Numbered from the stretch's first letter, positions 10,533-22,513 are shown. The stretch is DNA of 64,000 nucleotides from Zantedeschia hybrid cultivar (GCA_030544215.1 JARZZO010000011.1:1288001-1352000); one strand, 5' to 3'. Translations and numbers: made by a program. The notes: generated from the sequence alone by a model not told the origin.

Positions 10533-10600
10533 ACTTTCTAATATTATATTCCTCCGGATGTACTTTCTAATATTATATTCCTCCGGATATACTTTCTAAT
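10533..10600 (+). repeat. 29-bp tandem repeat
   Basis: Units at 10533-10561 and 10562-10590 are identical except for one base near the end (GGATGT versus GGATAT), and a partial third unit follows from 10591. Each unit starts ACTTTCTAAT. It lies in a gene-free region. Confidence 0.85.
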
Positions 10601-12780
10601 CCTTCCCTGGTTTTCATCTCGTGTAATGCTATACGGTTATCTCTATGAATGAAATAGGCAGCTGTTTATTTGATCCAAAAAAAAAAAAAACAAGTAATGG
10701 ACTCTGCAACCATTTTGCTGTCAGAAAGGTAGATAGTATTTTAATTTTTCAAAATTTGATATGTTTTTTATGTTTTTAAAATGAATACGGAAGTACCAAA
10801 AAAGTATCCTTTTTGAAATTGAATTTTAGAAGAGAAATTAGATGTGTAAGTAAAAATACTCATTTCTGCATCTACCTTCTGAATATATGCTGGGATAATA
10901 TATTATGATTATATATAATTTATGTTGTTATATATAACAGATCAAGCCAATTTAGTCATCGAACTATTATAAATGTGTGAGAGGAATGTAGCAAAGGACA
11001 AGGTAAAAAGTATGATATAATACCATTTCTCTAAACGGTGATTATTTGAAGCCTGTGATATATAGCGATGCAACATCATGAAAGGCCTTTTTAGTTGGAA
11101 AGAAGTGAAAGTAGATCAGCTAAGCTGAATTCAGCTAAATATGGCCCCGCTAAGCAGCCAGATACGAGACAACAACAACCTTTGGTGTGTGTAAATCCAG
11201 ATTAATGAGATCAACTGCATTGACAATTGAAGACCAGACAAAGCTCTTGCTTCAACAGGCTTCATGAATTTTGTTGTCATCTCAAAACAAGAAGACAGAG
11301 TTACCATGTATCTTTACGGCTTTACCATGTATGTCAAACCATCAATCGGATTGATCAATGTTTTAATCTCTCACAGGTTTAAACGGGTCCTAATGGAAGA
11401 TCACAGTTTGAGAAATGCGAGTTGCACGGCGTGCAACGTGGCGTCGGCTCATGCAAGTGCGCAATCCGTTTTCTTTTTCTTTTTTTTAACCATCTGATCG
11501 GAGATCGAACAGTATGGATGTCCAACTCCTGCCGTCCGGTCTAAGACGGCAGCACGGGGGCTGTGCAGCTTGCACCGCACCTGCAGTGCCGCAAGTTGGA
11601 CTCTCGCAGTTTTCCTCTCACTGATTATGATTCTGTGTGGTTTATAAGAACTTTGTTTTAAACAATCATGGACAGCAGAGATTGGGGAAATTCCCTCAAG
11701 CAAAAGTTTGCAGCTGCTAAGTTGAAGGAAACACATAAAGGTTGCAAAACAACTAGCAGACAATGATGTAAAAAATAGAGCACCCACATTCACCACGGAA
11801 GCAAAAGGTAGCAGACTCCATATTTCAATAATCAAACAGCAGAATTTACAGGCAAAGATGCCACCAGAGGAAAGAATGATTCAAACAAGGTTGAAACAGA
11901 AATTACAGCATAAAACTTGCTCTGACATGATTAAACTTCCTTTATCCTTGGATTCACTATAGTTACACCTTGAGTGACATGGCCATATATCCTACAAACA
12001 AAGAGAAACGTCTATGGTGTATGCGCCTCAATGCAACAAAGATTTCATGCCAGAGCAACAAATGCTCTTGAAAGTTCCAGTGACTGAAATGAACCCTCCA
12101 CAGTAATGAAAGATGTGAGTTAGCAGGTGGCCTGAACTCAATACGTGGCCATTGCAAGGAAGTGGTTCAATGGCATTGCTGGAGTACACAAAAGAACAGT
12201 CTGGAGCAAAAGCATTAAGCATCCAGTGGTTGTTCAGAAGAAAAGACAGATGGGATGCAACAGTGAGGTATCTATGTCACGCAGGAGAGTAATGCTTAGC
12301 CATCTAGCCATTGCAGGTTGTTTTTTAGCCAATCTGTTCATCTGATGACCAGAACTCTGAAACTATCTATCCGCAGAATAATTGCAAATTCCCATATCCC
12401 CACCAAACAGCAATGGCCACCTGAAATTGCAGAGGGGTACAGGGTTGTGGTAAATACAAAGTAGAGTATGGTGATCCATCATGCGCTAGGGCACTTGAAC
12501 TGGAGCAGAGGAATGTATCATTTTCCAATTACTATTTGATCAAAAAAGTTGGGGGAAACGATTGAAACAAGTTAAGAAGGAAAACTGGGCCTACAAAACA
12601 GATTGAAACAGACGATACGAAATTTGCACAAGTGGAAGAACAACTTGTGGAAGGTTTCATTAATGAATGAACCACCAATGTTGCTCACAATAGCGAACAA
12701 AAAAAAAAAACCCAGTAAACAGATAGATTATGATCAGGGGTGGGTTTTCCAAAATAGAAACCCCCGCCACAGAGAAGAAT
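10600..12780. other. Gene-free spacer
   Basis: No supported gene. Open frames are short, overlap on both strands and resemble no family I know. A mixed-composition stretch at 11400-11600 contains the phrases GCACGGCGTGCAACG and CTGCAGTGCCGCAAG, which may be the ends of another small element like the CATTGCAG repeats, but I cannot prove pairing. Confidence 0.4.
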
Positions 12781-13041
12781 CTATCTGATCTGGAGATAAC
12801 CAAAAAAATAATGTCTGTGCACGAAAGAAGAACTACGCATGTGGATGTGATCAGTGCTGCGTGCTCTCCGAGGCCGCTCTACTCCGCCGTTGATGACGAT
12901 CCAGCCCTTGCTCTCCCAGCGCTTGAGGACGGTACCGGGGTACTCCCGCCCCCACCTGTCCAGCACCATCACCGGGAGGCCCTGCTTGCGAAGGAATTTC
13001 TCGCGCTCGGCGCCGGACAGGCCGTCCACCACCTTCTCGGC
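12781..13041 (-). pseudogene. B3-domain-like fragment behind RING gene
   Basis: Immediately after the RING stop codon, the same minus-strand frame stays open and reads AEKVVDGLSGAEREKFLRKQ, then GLPVMVLDRWGREYPGTVLK and RWESKGWIVINGG. This resembles the middle of a plant B3 DNA-binding domain (pattern: GLPV.V.D..GREY...KRW.S...V..GG). The usual ending after GG (WNRF-type) is lost and the frame stops at 12781. It has no own start codon and lacks the first part of the domain. It is absent behind the second RING copy. The assignment rests on motif resemblance only. Confidence 0.45.
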
Positions 13042-13751
13042 TCACTTAAGCCGGAATTCGGACCGGCACACGGGGCAGGACCCCTCCCCCTCCAGCCACC
13101 GGAGCAGGCACTCGCCGTGGAACCGGTGGCGGCACGGTAGCCGCTCCACCTGCACCCCGGCACGAAGTCCTCCAGGCAGATGGGGCACGCCTCCGCACCG
13201 CACTTCTCGTCCTCCGCGTACACCTCCATCTCCAGTGCCTGGATCGGGTAACCCCCCGCAGCCGACGTCGACCCGGCCGGCAGCGCGCAGGGCACCTGCC
13301 ACCACCAGCGCACCCAGTCGTAGGACAGCACTGTGGTCGTCTCCACCTCCACCTCCAACACCGCACTCTCCCACGACATCCGCAGCGCGTCCCTCGCGAA
13401 AGCGCGGACAAACTCACACACCGCCGGCCCGACCTCGGGTTCGTCATATCTACAACCGATGAGGTTCCCCACTAGGTCCCGCTTGTGGAGCATGAAGGTC
13501 GGGTAGCAGGTGGGAGGGTCGTAGAGCGCCATGAACTCCGTCTGCCGTTGGACCTCCGGACGGGTGCAACCGGGAGGAAGGGTCACCCACTGGTACTTCA
13601 CACGGTGCCGCAGTGCCACCGCGACCACACCGGACCATCCCTCTAAGCTCGCCTCTTCGTATCCAGGGAGCCCCTGGATGGAGCTCAGGGCAACGGGGAT
13701 CCCCGAGAAGATGGCAACGGACGACCGGTGCACCAAAACTTGGGGGTGCAT
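13042..13751 (-). pseudogene. RING-H2 E3 ligase-like gene, frameshifted copy
   Basis: Intronless, starts MHPQVLVHRSS at 13751. It runs parallel to the intact copy at 19616-20332 with strong identity (SIQGLPGYEEA, GWSGV, VALRHRVKY, QTEFMAL, FMLHKRDL, TTVLSYDWVRWWW, ACPICLEDFVPG). At 13153-13158 a run of C in the plus strand is one base shorter than in the other copy. The frame therefore shifts right after CPICLEDFVPG, and the remaining ligands (CRHRFHGECLLRW...CPVC) lie in another frame that ends at 13042. As written the protein lacks a complete RING. A TATA-like TTTATAAA lies upstream on this strand at 13871-13878. A sequencing error in the homopolymer is possible. Confidence 0.8.
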
Positions 13752-13870
13752 AGTGGAGGGAAGGGAACTCTAGAAGAAGCAACAAGGAGAAGAGAGATCA
13801 CTACACAGTGATCTGGCTAGAACGAGGGAAAGAGAGATTACACAGTACACACTGATCGCTATTGTTCTCA

Positions 13871-13878
13871 TTTATAAA
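13871..13878 (-). promoter_or_regulatory. Putative TATA box of frameshifted RING gene
   Basis: On the minus strand this reads CTTTATAAAT across 13870-13880, about 120 bases upstream of the ATG at 13751. Pyrimidine-rich leader sequence lies in between. Position and composition fit a core promoter; no other support. Confidence 0.4.
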
Positions 13879-13879
13879 G

Positions 13880-15178
13880 GGGTATACATGTTAGAGTTCT
13901 GGCTTCTCCGTGTCAAAGAAGGATTTCGGCGAATTCCTCAAAGGAAATGGCGGTATATATTTGAGTTCTACCTTTTCCGTCTCGGAAGAGGATTCCGCAA
14001 ATAAAACGGCTGCATATTTGAGTACTACTCTCTCAACCTCTCCCCCACTCCCGCGAAAACCTCCCATCTTCATTTAAAAAAATAAAAAACATCAATCCCA
14101 CTAACGTAGCCATCCGATCTAATCCGTCCTTCTTCAAGGATCAAAATTAAAATTCAAATAGATGGAATCAATTCTAAAAACTAGTATAACAGAGTGTTTC
14201 ACTATTTTGTAATATTTTTAGATATTTGTTTTTGAAACCTACCGTTCAGATGACTCCGATTGATCGAGATCAGATGATAAACATTAAAATCTTGAGAATG
14301 TGATCAACCTTAATGAGTCTAATTTAATATTTAAAATCTTATGATTTTTTTATTTTTATTTTTATAATGAGGAGGATGAATTTTTTAGCGAAACACATAT
14401 AACTTAGATGCGTGGGGTGCGTTCTATCTTTCTCCCTATGTATATATATATAAGAAAAGTATTTTTGAAATTAACTAATCTCTAATCATCGGATCCTTTC
14501 ATGTTGCATTACTATCTCATTTTGTTCTCAATTTTCTTCATTTTCATATTTTTAGAAGGGTTTTTTAATTTTAACCCTTCGTATTTACTTAACAAAAAGT
14601 TCCTATAATTCTGTATTTAATGAAAACTCTTTATATGTGCATTGGATATTCTAACCTTTGATTGAACGAATACTCGTATATGTTTGTTTCCGCTCTGAAT
14701 ATCAACCGATGATTAATATTTATTAATATTTTTATTTTCACTCTGAATGTTAGTCAGATTATTAACCTTGATTAATTAGATAATTGACATAAGTAAAGAG
14801 AAATTCGGATAAAGTCACCACATACTTGAAAATATTTTGGAAAAACAGTCTGAAATTGGATCCTTCCCAGATAAAATTGAGATTACACGGGGTTTTCACT
14901 AAATACAGAGGTATAGGGAGTTTGTCTTAAATTAACTAGATAAAAGAGGCCAACAACTAAAAAGTTCCCTTTACTAAAAGTTCACTCTATAAGTCTAGAT
15001 GGGAATGTACGTGAGACATAAAATATAATATTTTATGAGTTTTTACATCAAATAAAATAATATTCCAGTGAGATTTCGAGATATGATCTTCCTACTTAAA
15101 TACCAACTGAGCTGAACCATGCTTAAATAATTGGATACTTTTGCAGGATTCATCACAAAAGAATGAAGAGTAATACTT
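13880..15178. other. AT-rich spacer without a gene
   Basis: No coding sequence is recognisable. A block at about 14200-14430 contains T-rich and A-rich ends around ACTCCGATTGATCGAGATCA and looks like an old MITE, but terminal repeats could not be established. Confidence 0.35.
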
Positions 15179-15473
15179 GTTGCGCATCATAGCACATTGC
15201 AATATGTATTATTTTTTTGAATTTTTTCGGTCAGATTTCACATGTCCCACCAGTCATGTAGGCCGATCTCTGATAGAACAAATCCAGAAAATAAAAAATA
15301 AAGAAAAACCATTATTGGGCTTGAATCATTAAGGATATAATTTAAAAAATTTTATGTGGTTCCATCGTTACATCAAAGAATATAAATATATAAGACATGT
15401 GAGTCTGACCTATAAAAATTTAAAATTTTATTTTTTTATTTGCTACAATGTCCTGCAATGCAACATCTAGGCA
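15179..15473. mobile_element. MITE-like foldback, CATTGCAG family, copy 1
   Basis: The left end (TTGCGCATCATAGCACATTGC, then T-rich, then GGTCAGATTTCACATGTCCC) pairs as an imperfect inverted repeat with the right end. Reverse complemented, the right end reads GTTGCATTGCAGGACATTG, then A/T-rich, then GGTCAGACTCACATGTC. The same layout recurs at 31819-32131 and 48625-48925. No coding capacity. The superfamily is not determined. Confidence 0.55.
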
Positions 15474-15545
15474 TTGCAAGCTTGCAGCAAGTAAGTAGAG
15501 TGAATGTCTCCCCTAAAACAAAAATGCTTCTATGGGCCTATGGCA

Positions 15546-16530
15546 TAAGAAGCCGTAGGCGCTAGCTTGGTTTCATTTGGAACGCATGGTCTAAAATTTT
15601 TCTTTACTATGCATAACTTGAAATATATATTATGAATTTCTTTCATTCTTTCAAATACACTCAGTCATTTTATTATTATTTAATGGATTATTTGAATGAC
15701 TTAAAACTTATCTAGATGTTTATAACTTGAATGTTTATTGACTTAAATTGCATCTGTATTTGGTGCATTAAGTTGTTAAGTTATAGGTTGAAATTGAAAT
15801 AATCAAATATTTAGACTTATTTAAAATCAAATATTATAAACATTTATTATCCTCGGTCATGTAGGATGTTATTTTCGATAAGCTATCAAAATCAGAAATG
15901 TAAAGTGCCATTTTTGTAGCATATCTCTGATTTAGATTTTTTGCTTATTTTGATTTCTGATATTGAGATTGGAAATAAAACGGTATTAAAGTCAGAATTG
16001 AAAATTGCAATAAGTTATCAAAATAAATAATGCAAAGTTTTATTTCCACACCATACTTTCTACTTTGATTTTTAATTATTTATTTATCTAATATTAAAAA
16101 TAGAAACACCATTATCTGATTACAATATTGGTATCGGAATGTTAATAAAAAACTGCCAATTAATTATGAGAAATGAAAAGTACTATTTTTACATTCTACA
16201 TTTGATTTTGATTTTTTTAAATATTTCTATTTCTAATATCAAAATTGGAAACGAAATAGAAATAAAAACACAATTCTCTGATTATATCTCCGTTTTGGCA
16301 TCCATCGTTGAATTTCTTTTTTTTCCCATTCCTCATTGTAGGAAATAAAAAGAGACTCTCCACTCCACAATTAGCGAAGGCATTTAAGTAGGCTCATTTC
16401 TCATTTTAAGTGAGAATGGGTTCTCGAGAATGAACTTTTATTCATTCTGCTAATTGTTGGGCACCGTTCACTCCAATCTGAATCAAAGGTATCAAGAGGC
16501 TACTAAAAGTTAGGATATTTAAAGAATGAA
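15546..16530 (+). repeat. 1-kb direct duplication, copy A
   Basis: This segment and 18072-19224 are collinear direct repeats. They begin TAAGAAGC...GTAGG...TTGGTTTCATTTGGAA and end TATTTAAAGAATGAA. Long blocks are almost identical (for example GCATAACTTGAAATATATAT and CCTCGGTCATGTAGGATG); others differ by small indels. Neither copy has coding capacity. It may be a non-autonomous element or a segmental duplication; no target duplication was found. Confidence 0.8.
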
Positions 16531-18071
16531 CTAGCTCCAAACCCATGCGATGCATGGTAATTTGTTTAAATAATTTAAATTTAACTTTATGTTAACAAAA
16601 ATGATATTGATTTAAATAAATTTATCTTAATGAATATATTAAAATATCTATTAGTTTATGCATAATATTTATTTTTAAATATAAAATATAAATTACGACA
16701 TTGTTAGCTAAAACTTTCAAAGAAATATAGTTCAACTATAAATACAGTTTATTCAGGATGATATCTATAAAGTTAAGGAAAAAAAAAAACAGACAACTCC
16801 ATCCATTCCTTAATTAACTTCAAGACTTTTGTTTTCCTCTACTCTAACCATCTTTTTCTTTTTAATATACGATTGTTGAGGAGTGATAACATCTTCCGTA
16901 TGAAGTCTCTTACTTTCATCATTTGATGATCTTTTGAACGGTATTATGTTGTTGGATGTAGTAGAATTAAAAATATTATCACCATTTATGGATAAAGAGT
17001 CTCGCAATAGAGATTAAAATTAATTAAAGTAAAATAAATTTTAACATTCTAAATAATAAACATTCATATTGATTGATGTAATAAATATTTGTAAATTCTC
17101 CTGAGCATTGTGTAGTTCGTGAGATTCTGCATAGTTCTTCTCCTGCTATGAAAAAGAAGAAAATGAATGTTAATTCTAAACGTAATGATTATTTATTCAT
17201 TGAAAATTTTGTTTATTTTTATAATGTTAACTGAGACATATTAGAGTTTACAATAAATGAAGAAATAATGTCTTCATCATTTGTCATTCCCAAGATAGTA
17301 AAAATGGGGCAATTTTATTTCAAGTTGAACTCTGAAAATTTGAATTCTGAAGAATAATTTTTTTTCAAGTAAGACATCTAATTCTTCAGGACAAGTATCT
17401 TACTCTCCATCATGTTTGTATCATGCATTATTTTCACAAGTACCAACTAACTAATTTTGTTTTAATTTTCCTTGTAAATAAGTTTCCTTAGAATTTTTTT
17501 TTTCTTTTCGTCCAATCATGTTTTACATATAGCCAAACAGACCCTAAATCAGCGAAACAACAACTGACATACGGATACATGGGAACAACTCTTAGTGCAA
17601 AGAGGTTTTTTAAATTTATCATTATTTAAAAAGTTATTTTAATCAAGTAACATACTAGAAAGATTATTTAACAAAACAACCTCATTACACCAGTCAACAT
17701 GTGCCACATTAGTCGTGCCCTAATTGCATGGCGTCTGACGTTTTTTCTTTTTAGTAACTAGAAATTGAGATCTCTGAACTCTGCATTTGGTTCAACTCAT
17801 AGGGAGTGTACCATAGAAGTTTTTGGGCCAATAATTTCCAACAACTCAAAAGTTTTTTGAAATGTGCTTGATGTCCTAAGCTTGTGTGCATGAGTAAATT
17901 ATGGGAAAAAGAAGAGAGATGGAGAGAAAGAGGTAATGAAGAGTTACTTTTTCAAAACCAAAAAGGTGAACTTTTAGGTTGCTTTTCCAAATTATAGGAT
18001 TAGTTGATAATCTCTCCACCCCTATAAAGCTGAACCAAACTCAACATGAATAGCTCACAGCGGTTTTCATT
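16531..18071. other. AT-rich spacer without a gene
   Basis: No supported gene. The minus-strand open frame at 16810-17007 (65 codons) is lysine/asparagine-rich and resembles no family; I regard it as chance. Confidence 0.4.
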
Positions 18072-19224
18072 TAAGAAGCGGTAGGTGCCAGTTTGGTTTC
18101 ATTTGGAAAGCATGGTCGATAATTTTTCTTTAATATGCATAACTTGAAATATATATTATGAATTTCTTTCATTCTTTCAAATACACTCAGTCATTATTTA
18201 TTATCTAATGCATATTTAATGGATTATCTGAATGACTTAAAACTGATCTAGATATTTATAACTTGAATGTTTATTGACTTAAATTGCATCTATATATGGT
18301 GCATTAAGTTATTTAGTTGTAGGTTGAAATTGAAATAATTAAATATTTAGATTTATTTAAAATCAAATATTATAGACATTTATTATCCTCGGTCATGTAG
18401 GATGTTATTTTCGATAAGGTATCTCTGATTTAGATTTTTCGCTTATTTTAAATTCTGATATTGAGATTGGAAACAAAACGGTATCAAAGTCAGAATTGAA
18501 AATTGCAATATGTTATTGAAATAAAAAATGTAAAGTATTATTTCGACATCGTACTTTCTGTTTTGATTTTTAATTATTTACTTATCTGATACAAAAATGA
18601 AAACAAAAAGAAAAATGGAAACACCATTATCTGATTACAGTATTGCTATTAGAATGTCAATAAAAAACTATCAAATAATTATGGGAAATGCAAAGTACTG
18701 TTCTTAAAATTCTACATTTGATTTTGATTTTTTTAATCATTTCTATTTCTAATATCAAAATCGGAAACGAAATAGAAATAAAAGCATTGTTCTCTAATTA
18801 TATCTCCATTGTTTACCCCAATATCCATTTCTAACCTATATCTCTGGCATCCATCCTTGAATTCTATTTTCCCCATTCCTCATTGTAGGAAATAAAATGA
18901 GAATACTCTCTAGTCCACATTCTTAGAATGAGAATACTATTTAGTTATCACTTTTAATTTATGTAAGAATGCCTTTTTTACGACAATGCTAGTTATAAAC
19001 AAAGTGATGTTTCTTTTTCCACAGAAATGAAGGCGGCTTCAAAATCAGTCTCATTCTCTTTCGAATTATGACCCCATCTTGAGAAAATTAGCCAAGGCAT
19101 TTAAGTGCGCTCATGCCTCATTTTAAGTGAGAATGAACTTTTATTCATTGTTGGGGACCGTTCACTCCAATCGGATTCAAAGGCATCAAGAGGCTACTAA
19201 AAGCCAGGGTATTTAAAGAATGAA
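18072..19224 (+). repeat. 1-kb direct duplication, copy A'
   Basis: Second copy of the segment at 15546-16530, about 170 bp longer because of insertions near 18830-19070. It ends about 390 bp from the 3' end of the intact RING gene. The order RING - A - A' - RING means that one simple tandem duplication of a RING-plus-A unit cannot explain both pairs. Confidence 0.8.
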
Positions 19225-19615
19225 TGTTCCTCGTCTTCGTTGAAACAAAATGCTTCAACACAAAGTCCTTTACAACGAGGAACTAAATTAAACCGTGGGG
19301 ATGAAAATGAAAGGGGGCACATATTATTACTATAAGAGGTGAAAATATGAATACCCGTACGTATTATTAGCCTATTACGAACCAAACATCAGATGAAAAC
19401 ACTAAACAGGACGAGAAGGATATCCTTAAATGGGTCCCTTCGCTTACATGATAAGTTTTGATACAACAAAAACTCCATGATATCTACACTTGACTGGTCA
19501 CATTAAGCCAAAACGAAACAACCACCACCACCATGCAGCAACGCAAACGAAGAAGAAACCAAAACCGACCTCACCTAAACCCAAGCGTGCAAGGACCACG
19601 GGGACCGGACCCGGC

Positions 19616-20332
19616 TCACTTAAGCCGGAATTCGGACCGGCACATGGGGCAGGACCCCTCCCCCTCCAGCCACCGGAGCAGGCACTCGCCGTGGAACCGG
19701 TGGCGGCACGGCAGCCGCTCCACCTGCGCCCCCGGCACGAAGTCCTCCAGGCAGATGGGGCACGCCTCCGCGCCGCGCTTCTCGTCCTCCGCGAACACCT
19801 CCATCTCCAGTGCCTGGATCGGGTAACCCCCCGCAGCCGACGTCGACCCGGCCGGCAGCGCGCAGGGCACCGGCCACCACCAGCGCACCCAGTCGTAGGA
19901 CAGCACCGTGGTCGTCTCCACCTCCACCTCCATTAATAGCGCTCTCCCCCACGAGTTCCGCCGCGCCTCCCTCGCGAACTCGCGGACGGCCTCGCACAGC
20001 TTGGCCACGACCTCGGGTTCTCTCTTGTACCTGCTCCCGATGAGGTTCTCCAGCAGGTCTCGCTTATGGAGCATGAAGGTGGCGTGGCAGACGGGGGGTT
20101 CGTCGAGCGCCATGAACTCCGTCTGCCGGTAGACCTCCGGACGGGTGCAACCGGGGCGCAGGGTCATCCAGAGGTACTTCACCCGGTGGCGCAGCGCCAC
20201 CGCGGCCACGCCCGACCATCCCGCTAACCTCGCCTCTTCGTAGCCGGGGAGCCCCTGGATGGAGCTCGCAGGGGCGGGGCTTCCCCGGACTCTGCCGACC
20301 CACCGCCGGTGCGCCAGGACGTGTGGATGCAT
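19616..20332 (-). CDS. RING-H2 finger protein, probable E3 ubiquitin ligase
   Basis: Intronless, 238 residues from MHPHVLAHRR at 20332. I chose this ATG because it matches the start of the sister copy and because an upstream in-frame ATG (20425) lies before the TATA-like stretch. The C-terminal RING-H2 spans about residues 190-235: CPIC, then CRHRFHGEC, LRWLEGEGSCPMC, with spacing C-x2-C-x14-C-x-H-x2-H-x2-C-x10-C-x2-C. This fits a zinc-binding RING that would recruit an E2 enzyme. The N-terminal 180 residues (LPGYEEARLAGWSGVAAVAL, TEFMALDEPP, LSYDWVRWWWPVPC) match no domain I can name. No signal peptide or membrane segment. The gene is GC-rich compared with its surroundings. Confidence 0.85.
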   Translation of the reverse strand: MHPHVLAHRRWVGRVRGSPAPASSIQGLPGYEEARLAGWSGVAAVALRHRVKYLWMTLRPGCTRPEVYRQTEFMALDEPPVCHATFMLHKRDLLENLIGSRYKREPEVVAKLCEAVREFAREARRNSWGRALLMEVEVETTTVLSYDWVRWWWPVPCALPAGSTSAAGGYPIQALEMEVFAEDEKRGAEACPICLEDFVPGAQVERLPCRHRFHGECLLRWLEGEGSCPMCRSEFRLK

Positions 20333-20402
20333 CGCGAAGTAGTTAATTAGCAGGAGCTGGAGAAGTAAAAGACGGGGAAGACGGCGAAGGACGTTCGTTC
20401 TA

Positions 20403-20421
20403 ATATATGCATATATATATA
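20403..20421 (-). promoter_or_regulatory. TATA-rich stretch of intact RING gene
   Basis: Alternating TA (TATATATATATGCATATAT) on the minus strand, 70-90 bases upstream of the ATG at 20332. It is a plausible TATA box, but low-complexity TA is also common in spacers here. Confidence 0.4.
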
Positions 20422-20425
20422 CCAA

Positions 20426-22132
20426 TTCCTGTGTCTCGTTTCCAACTCAGATTAGAACACGCTCGGACTTGCGAGTTTCTCGGTCCGAGTTCCTTTCCCA
20501 ACGCCGACTCGGACTTCCTTTGTTTCTTAAGTTTCACTTTGTTTGCAGAATAGCTTAAATCAGAATGGAGATTTCTTAAATCAGAATAAGAGTTATTTTG
20601 ATTTGGTGAGTTGTTGGTATTCCACTCAGAATAAGAAGAATTACACTGCATTATTTCAAGTGATTTGGTAGAAATAAGTGGAATAAGGAGTGAAATAAAA
20701 AGTAAAATTAGGAGAACGGAAGAATTAGGTATTCCAGGTAGAGTTTAGGGAATGAGAGGAATTGGGAGAATTAAGTATTCCCGCAACCAAGCTAGAATAT
20801 GACTTTTATACCGGTTATTCCAGTCCTATTCCACAAACAAAGTGATATATATATATATATACACTTCATAATTTTACAAAAATATATACTATGACAATAT
20901 TTTTGATGTGTACTTCGTCTAAAGAATCAATTTGCTTCAAGATAATTTAAAATAACTTTAGTTATCTGTCTTCGCAAATATTAAACTTACTAGTTTTTCA
21001 TTATAGGAAATATTGTAAAATGAGTAGAGTATGGTAAGGGTGTCAATAGTAACTGATAATTCCGATAATCCAACCAATTGTTAGTCTAAATTTAAAATGA
21101 TTTTTGGGTAATAGTATCCTTAAAATTGATATGTTCATGAAAGCGAATACAAATCCTCAAACTAATATTTGTAACAAATATAGAAATACACAATCTCGTT
21201 TTGAAACATGCCAGCCAACAGATATCATTAAATATATACAGTTCCTATATTTTATATGTTATAAACATCAACTCTTAGATTAAAAATCAAGGATTAATAT
21301 CTACAGAGGTACTTGTTAGTCGTAATTCTCTAAAAATCATTGAATATGTCTGTATGATGCAATATGGAACCGCGTGCTTTCTACTTTTTGTAAAAAAAAG
21401 TTTATTCTCTTTTAAGCTTAAATTTCAGTCTAAATGTGCAGTTGTAGGTTAATTTGTGATCCAAGTTTGATTACATTTATTAATGACTATGTTGAAATTT
21501 ATTAATAGCAAGTCTTATCTATACACTAAAATAGTTTTGGGATATAGGACTTTTTAAAATTAATAACCAATAGAAATGTACCTAAACATATATTCACATC
21601 GTATTTGACCTGTTGACATCACTGCTTTTAACAACGAATAAAAATTAGGTTAATACATTTCTTAATTTTGTTGACATTTGTTATAAAATAGTACTCTCTC
21701 TTACGTGCACACATTTTTATAGTAGGCACTTGATGATTATCATTATAGATTATATAGCTATGGATATATATATATATATATCTATTACTAAACCTTTTTC
21801 TACATATGTATCCAGAGTAAGAACTACACTATGTTATCACCATCAAAATGTCGATATACTATCTAACTAGTTAATGTTATATATAAAATTTAGGTCTACA
21901 TTAACATATGCGTGCATGTATCATTATTAGCATTTTGATGACTAAAGTAATCTTGTACATATTTCCACACTAATTGCATGTTTGAAGGGTAAATAAATCA
22001 TATGCTCATTAACCTGATAAAATGGATGCTCATGCATGTGATTAGAAGTTTACAAGCCTGTTAGTTTTGATCTTTGAGATGTGAAAATTATACAAGATAT
22101 GAGGATGAAATTTTGTATAAATACATTAATTA
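20426..22132. other. AT-rich spacer without a gene
   Basis: No coding sequence recognised. It contains short TA microsatellites (about 20848-20861 and 21765-21781). Sequence near 20640-20830 is A/G-rich with repeated GGAATAAG-like words but shows no clear element ends. Confidence 0.45.
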
Positions 22133-22386
22133 GGCCCCATTTGGTTGCTACTTAAGAAAATATGCATGACTATTCTGCATAAATATAATTAAGTTTGTGA
22201 TAAATCCAAGAGTCCCTTGGCGTAAACCAATTTTAAGTACATTTATGCAAAAGATATTTGTGGAGAAGTTTTAAGCTTATAGTAAACTCAAATGAATTTA
22301 GGATAAACTTATTTTTTCCATCCAAATTGAGGTTAAGTAAACCTATGGCATATTTATAGCTTACAACTTTACATCCAAACAGGTCC
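22133..22386. mobile_element. Tourist/PIF-Harbinger-like MITE in SNM1 promoter
   Basis: The left end GGCCCCATTTGGTTGCTACT and the right end (reverse complement GGACCTGTTTGGATGTAAAG) form imperfect terminal inverted repeats of the GG(C/A)C...TTTGG type seen in Tourist-like MITEs. The flanks are TTA on the left and TTT/TTA on the right, compatible with a 3-bp TTA target duplication. 254 bp, no coding capacity. Its right end is about 127 bp from the SNM1 start codon, so it probably lies in or next to that promoter. Confidence 0.6.
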
Positions 22387-22513
22387 TTTATCTTCGTTTT
22401 CCCTTTTATTTGTATCCTCTGCAAACAGGAATTTTCCCGTTTCCTGTGTCCATATCTGTCCCTTCGTTTTCCCGCCGCTAAATACGAAGGGAAAACGACA
22501 GAGGAGGAAGAAA

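Noticed and set aside
11449..11835. 128-codon minus-strand frame
   Set aside because: It includes a poly-lysine run from a T tract and has no recognisable domain; it overlaps other frames on both strands.
12854..13462. Long plus-strand arginine/proline-rich frames opposite the RING genes
   Set aside because: They are antisense shadows of the GC-rich RING genes, as are the similar frames at 19490-20043.
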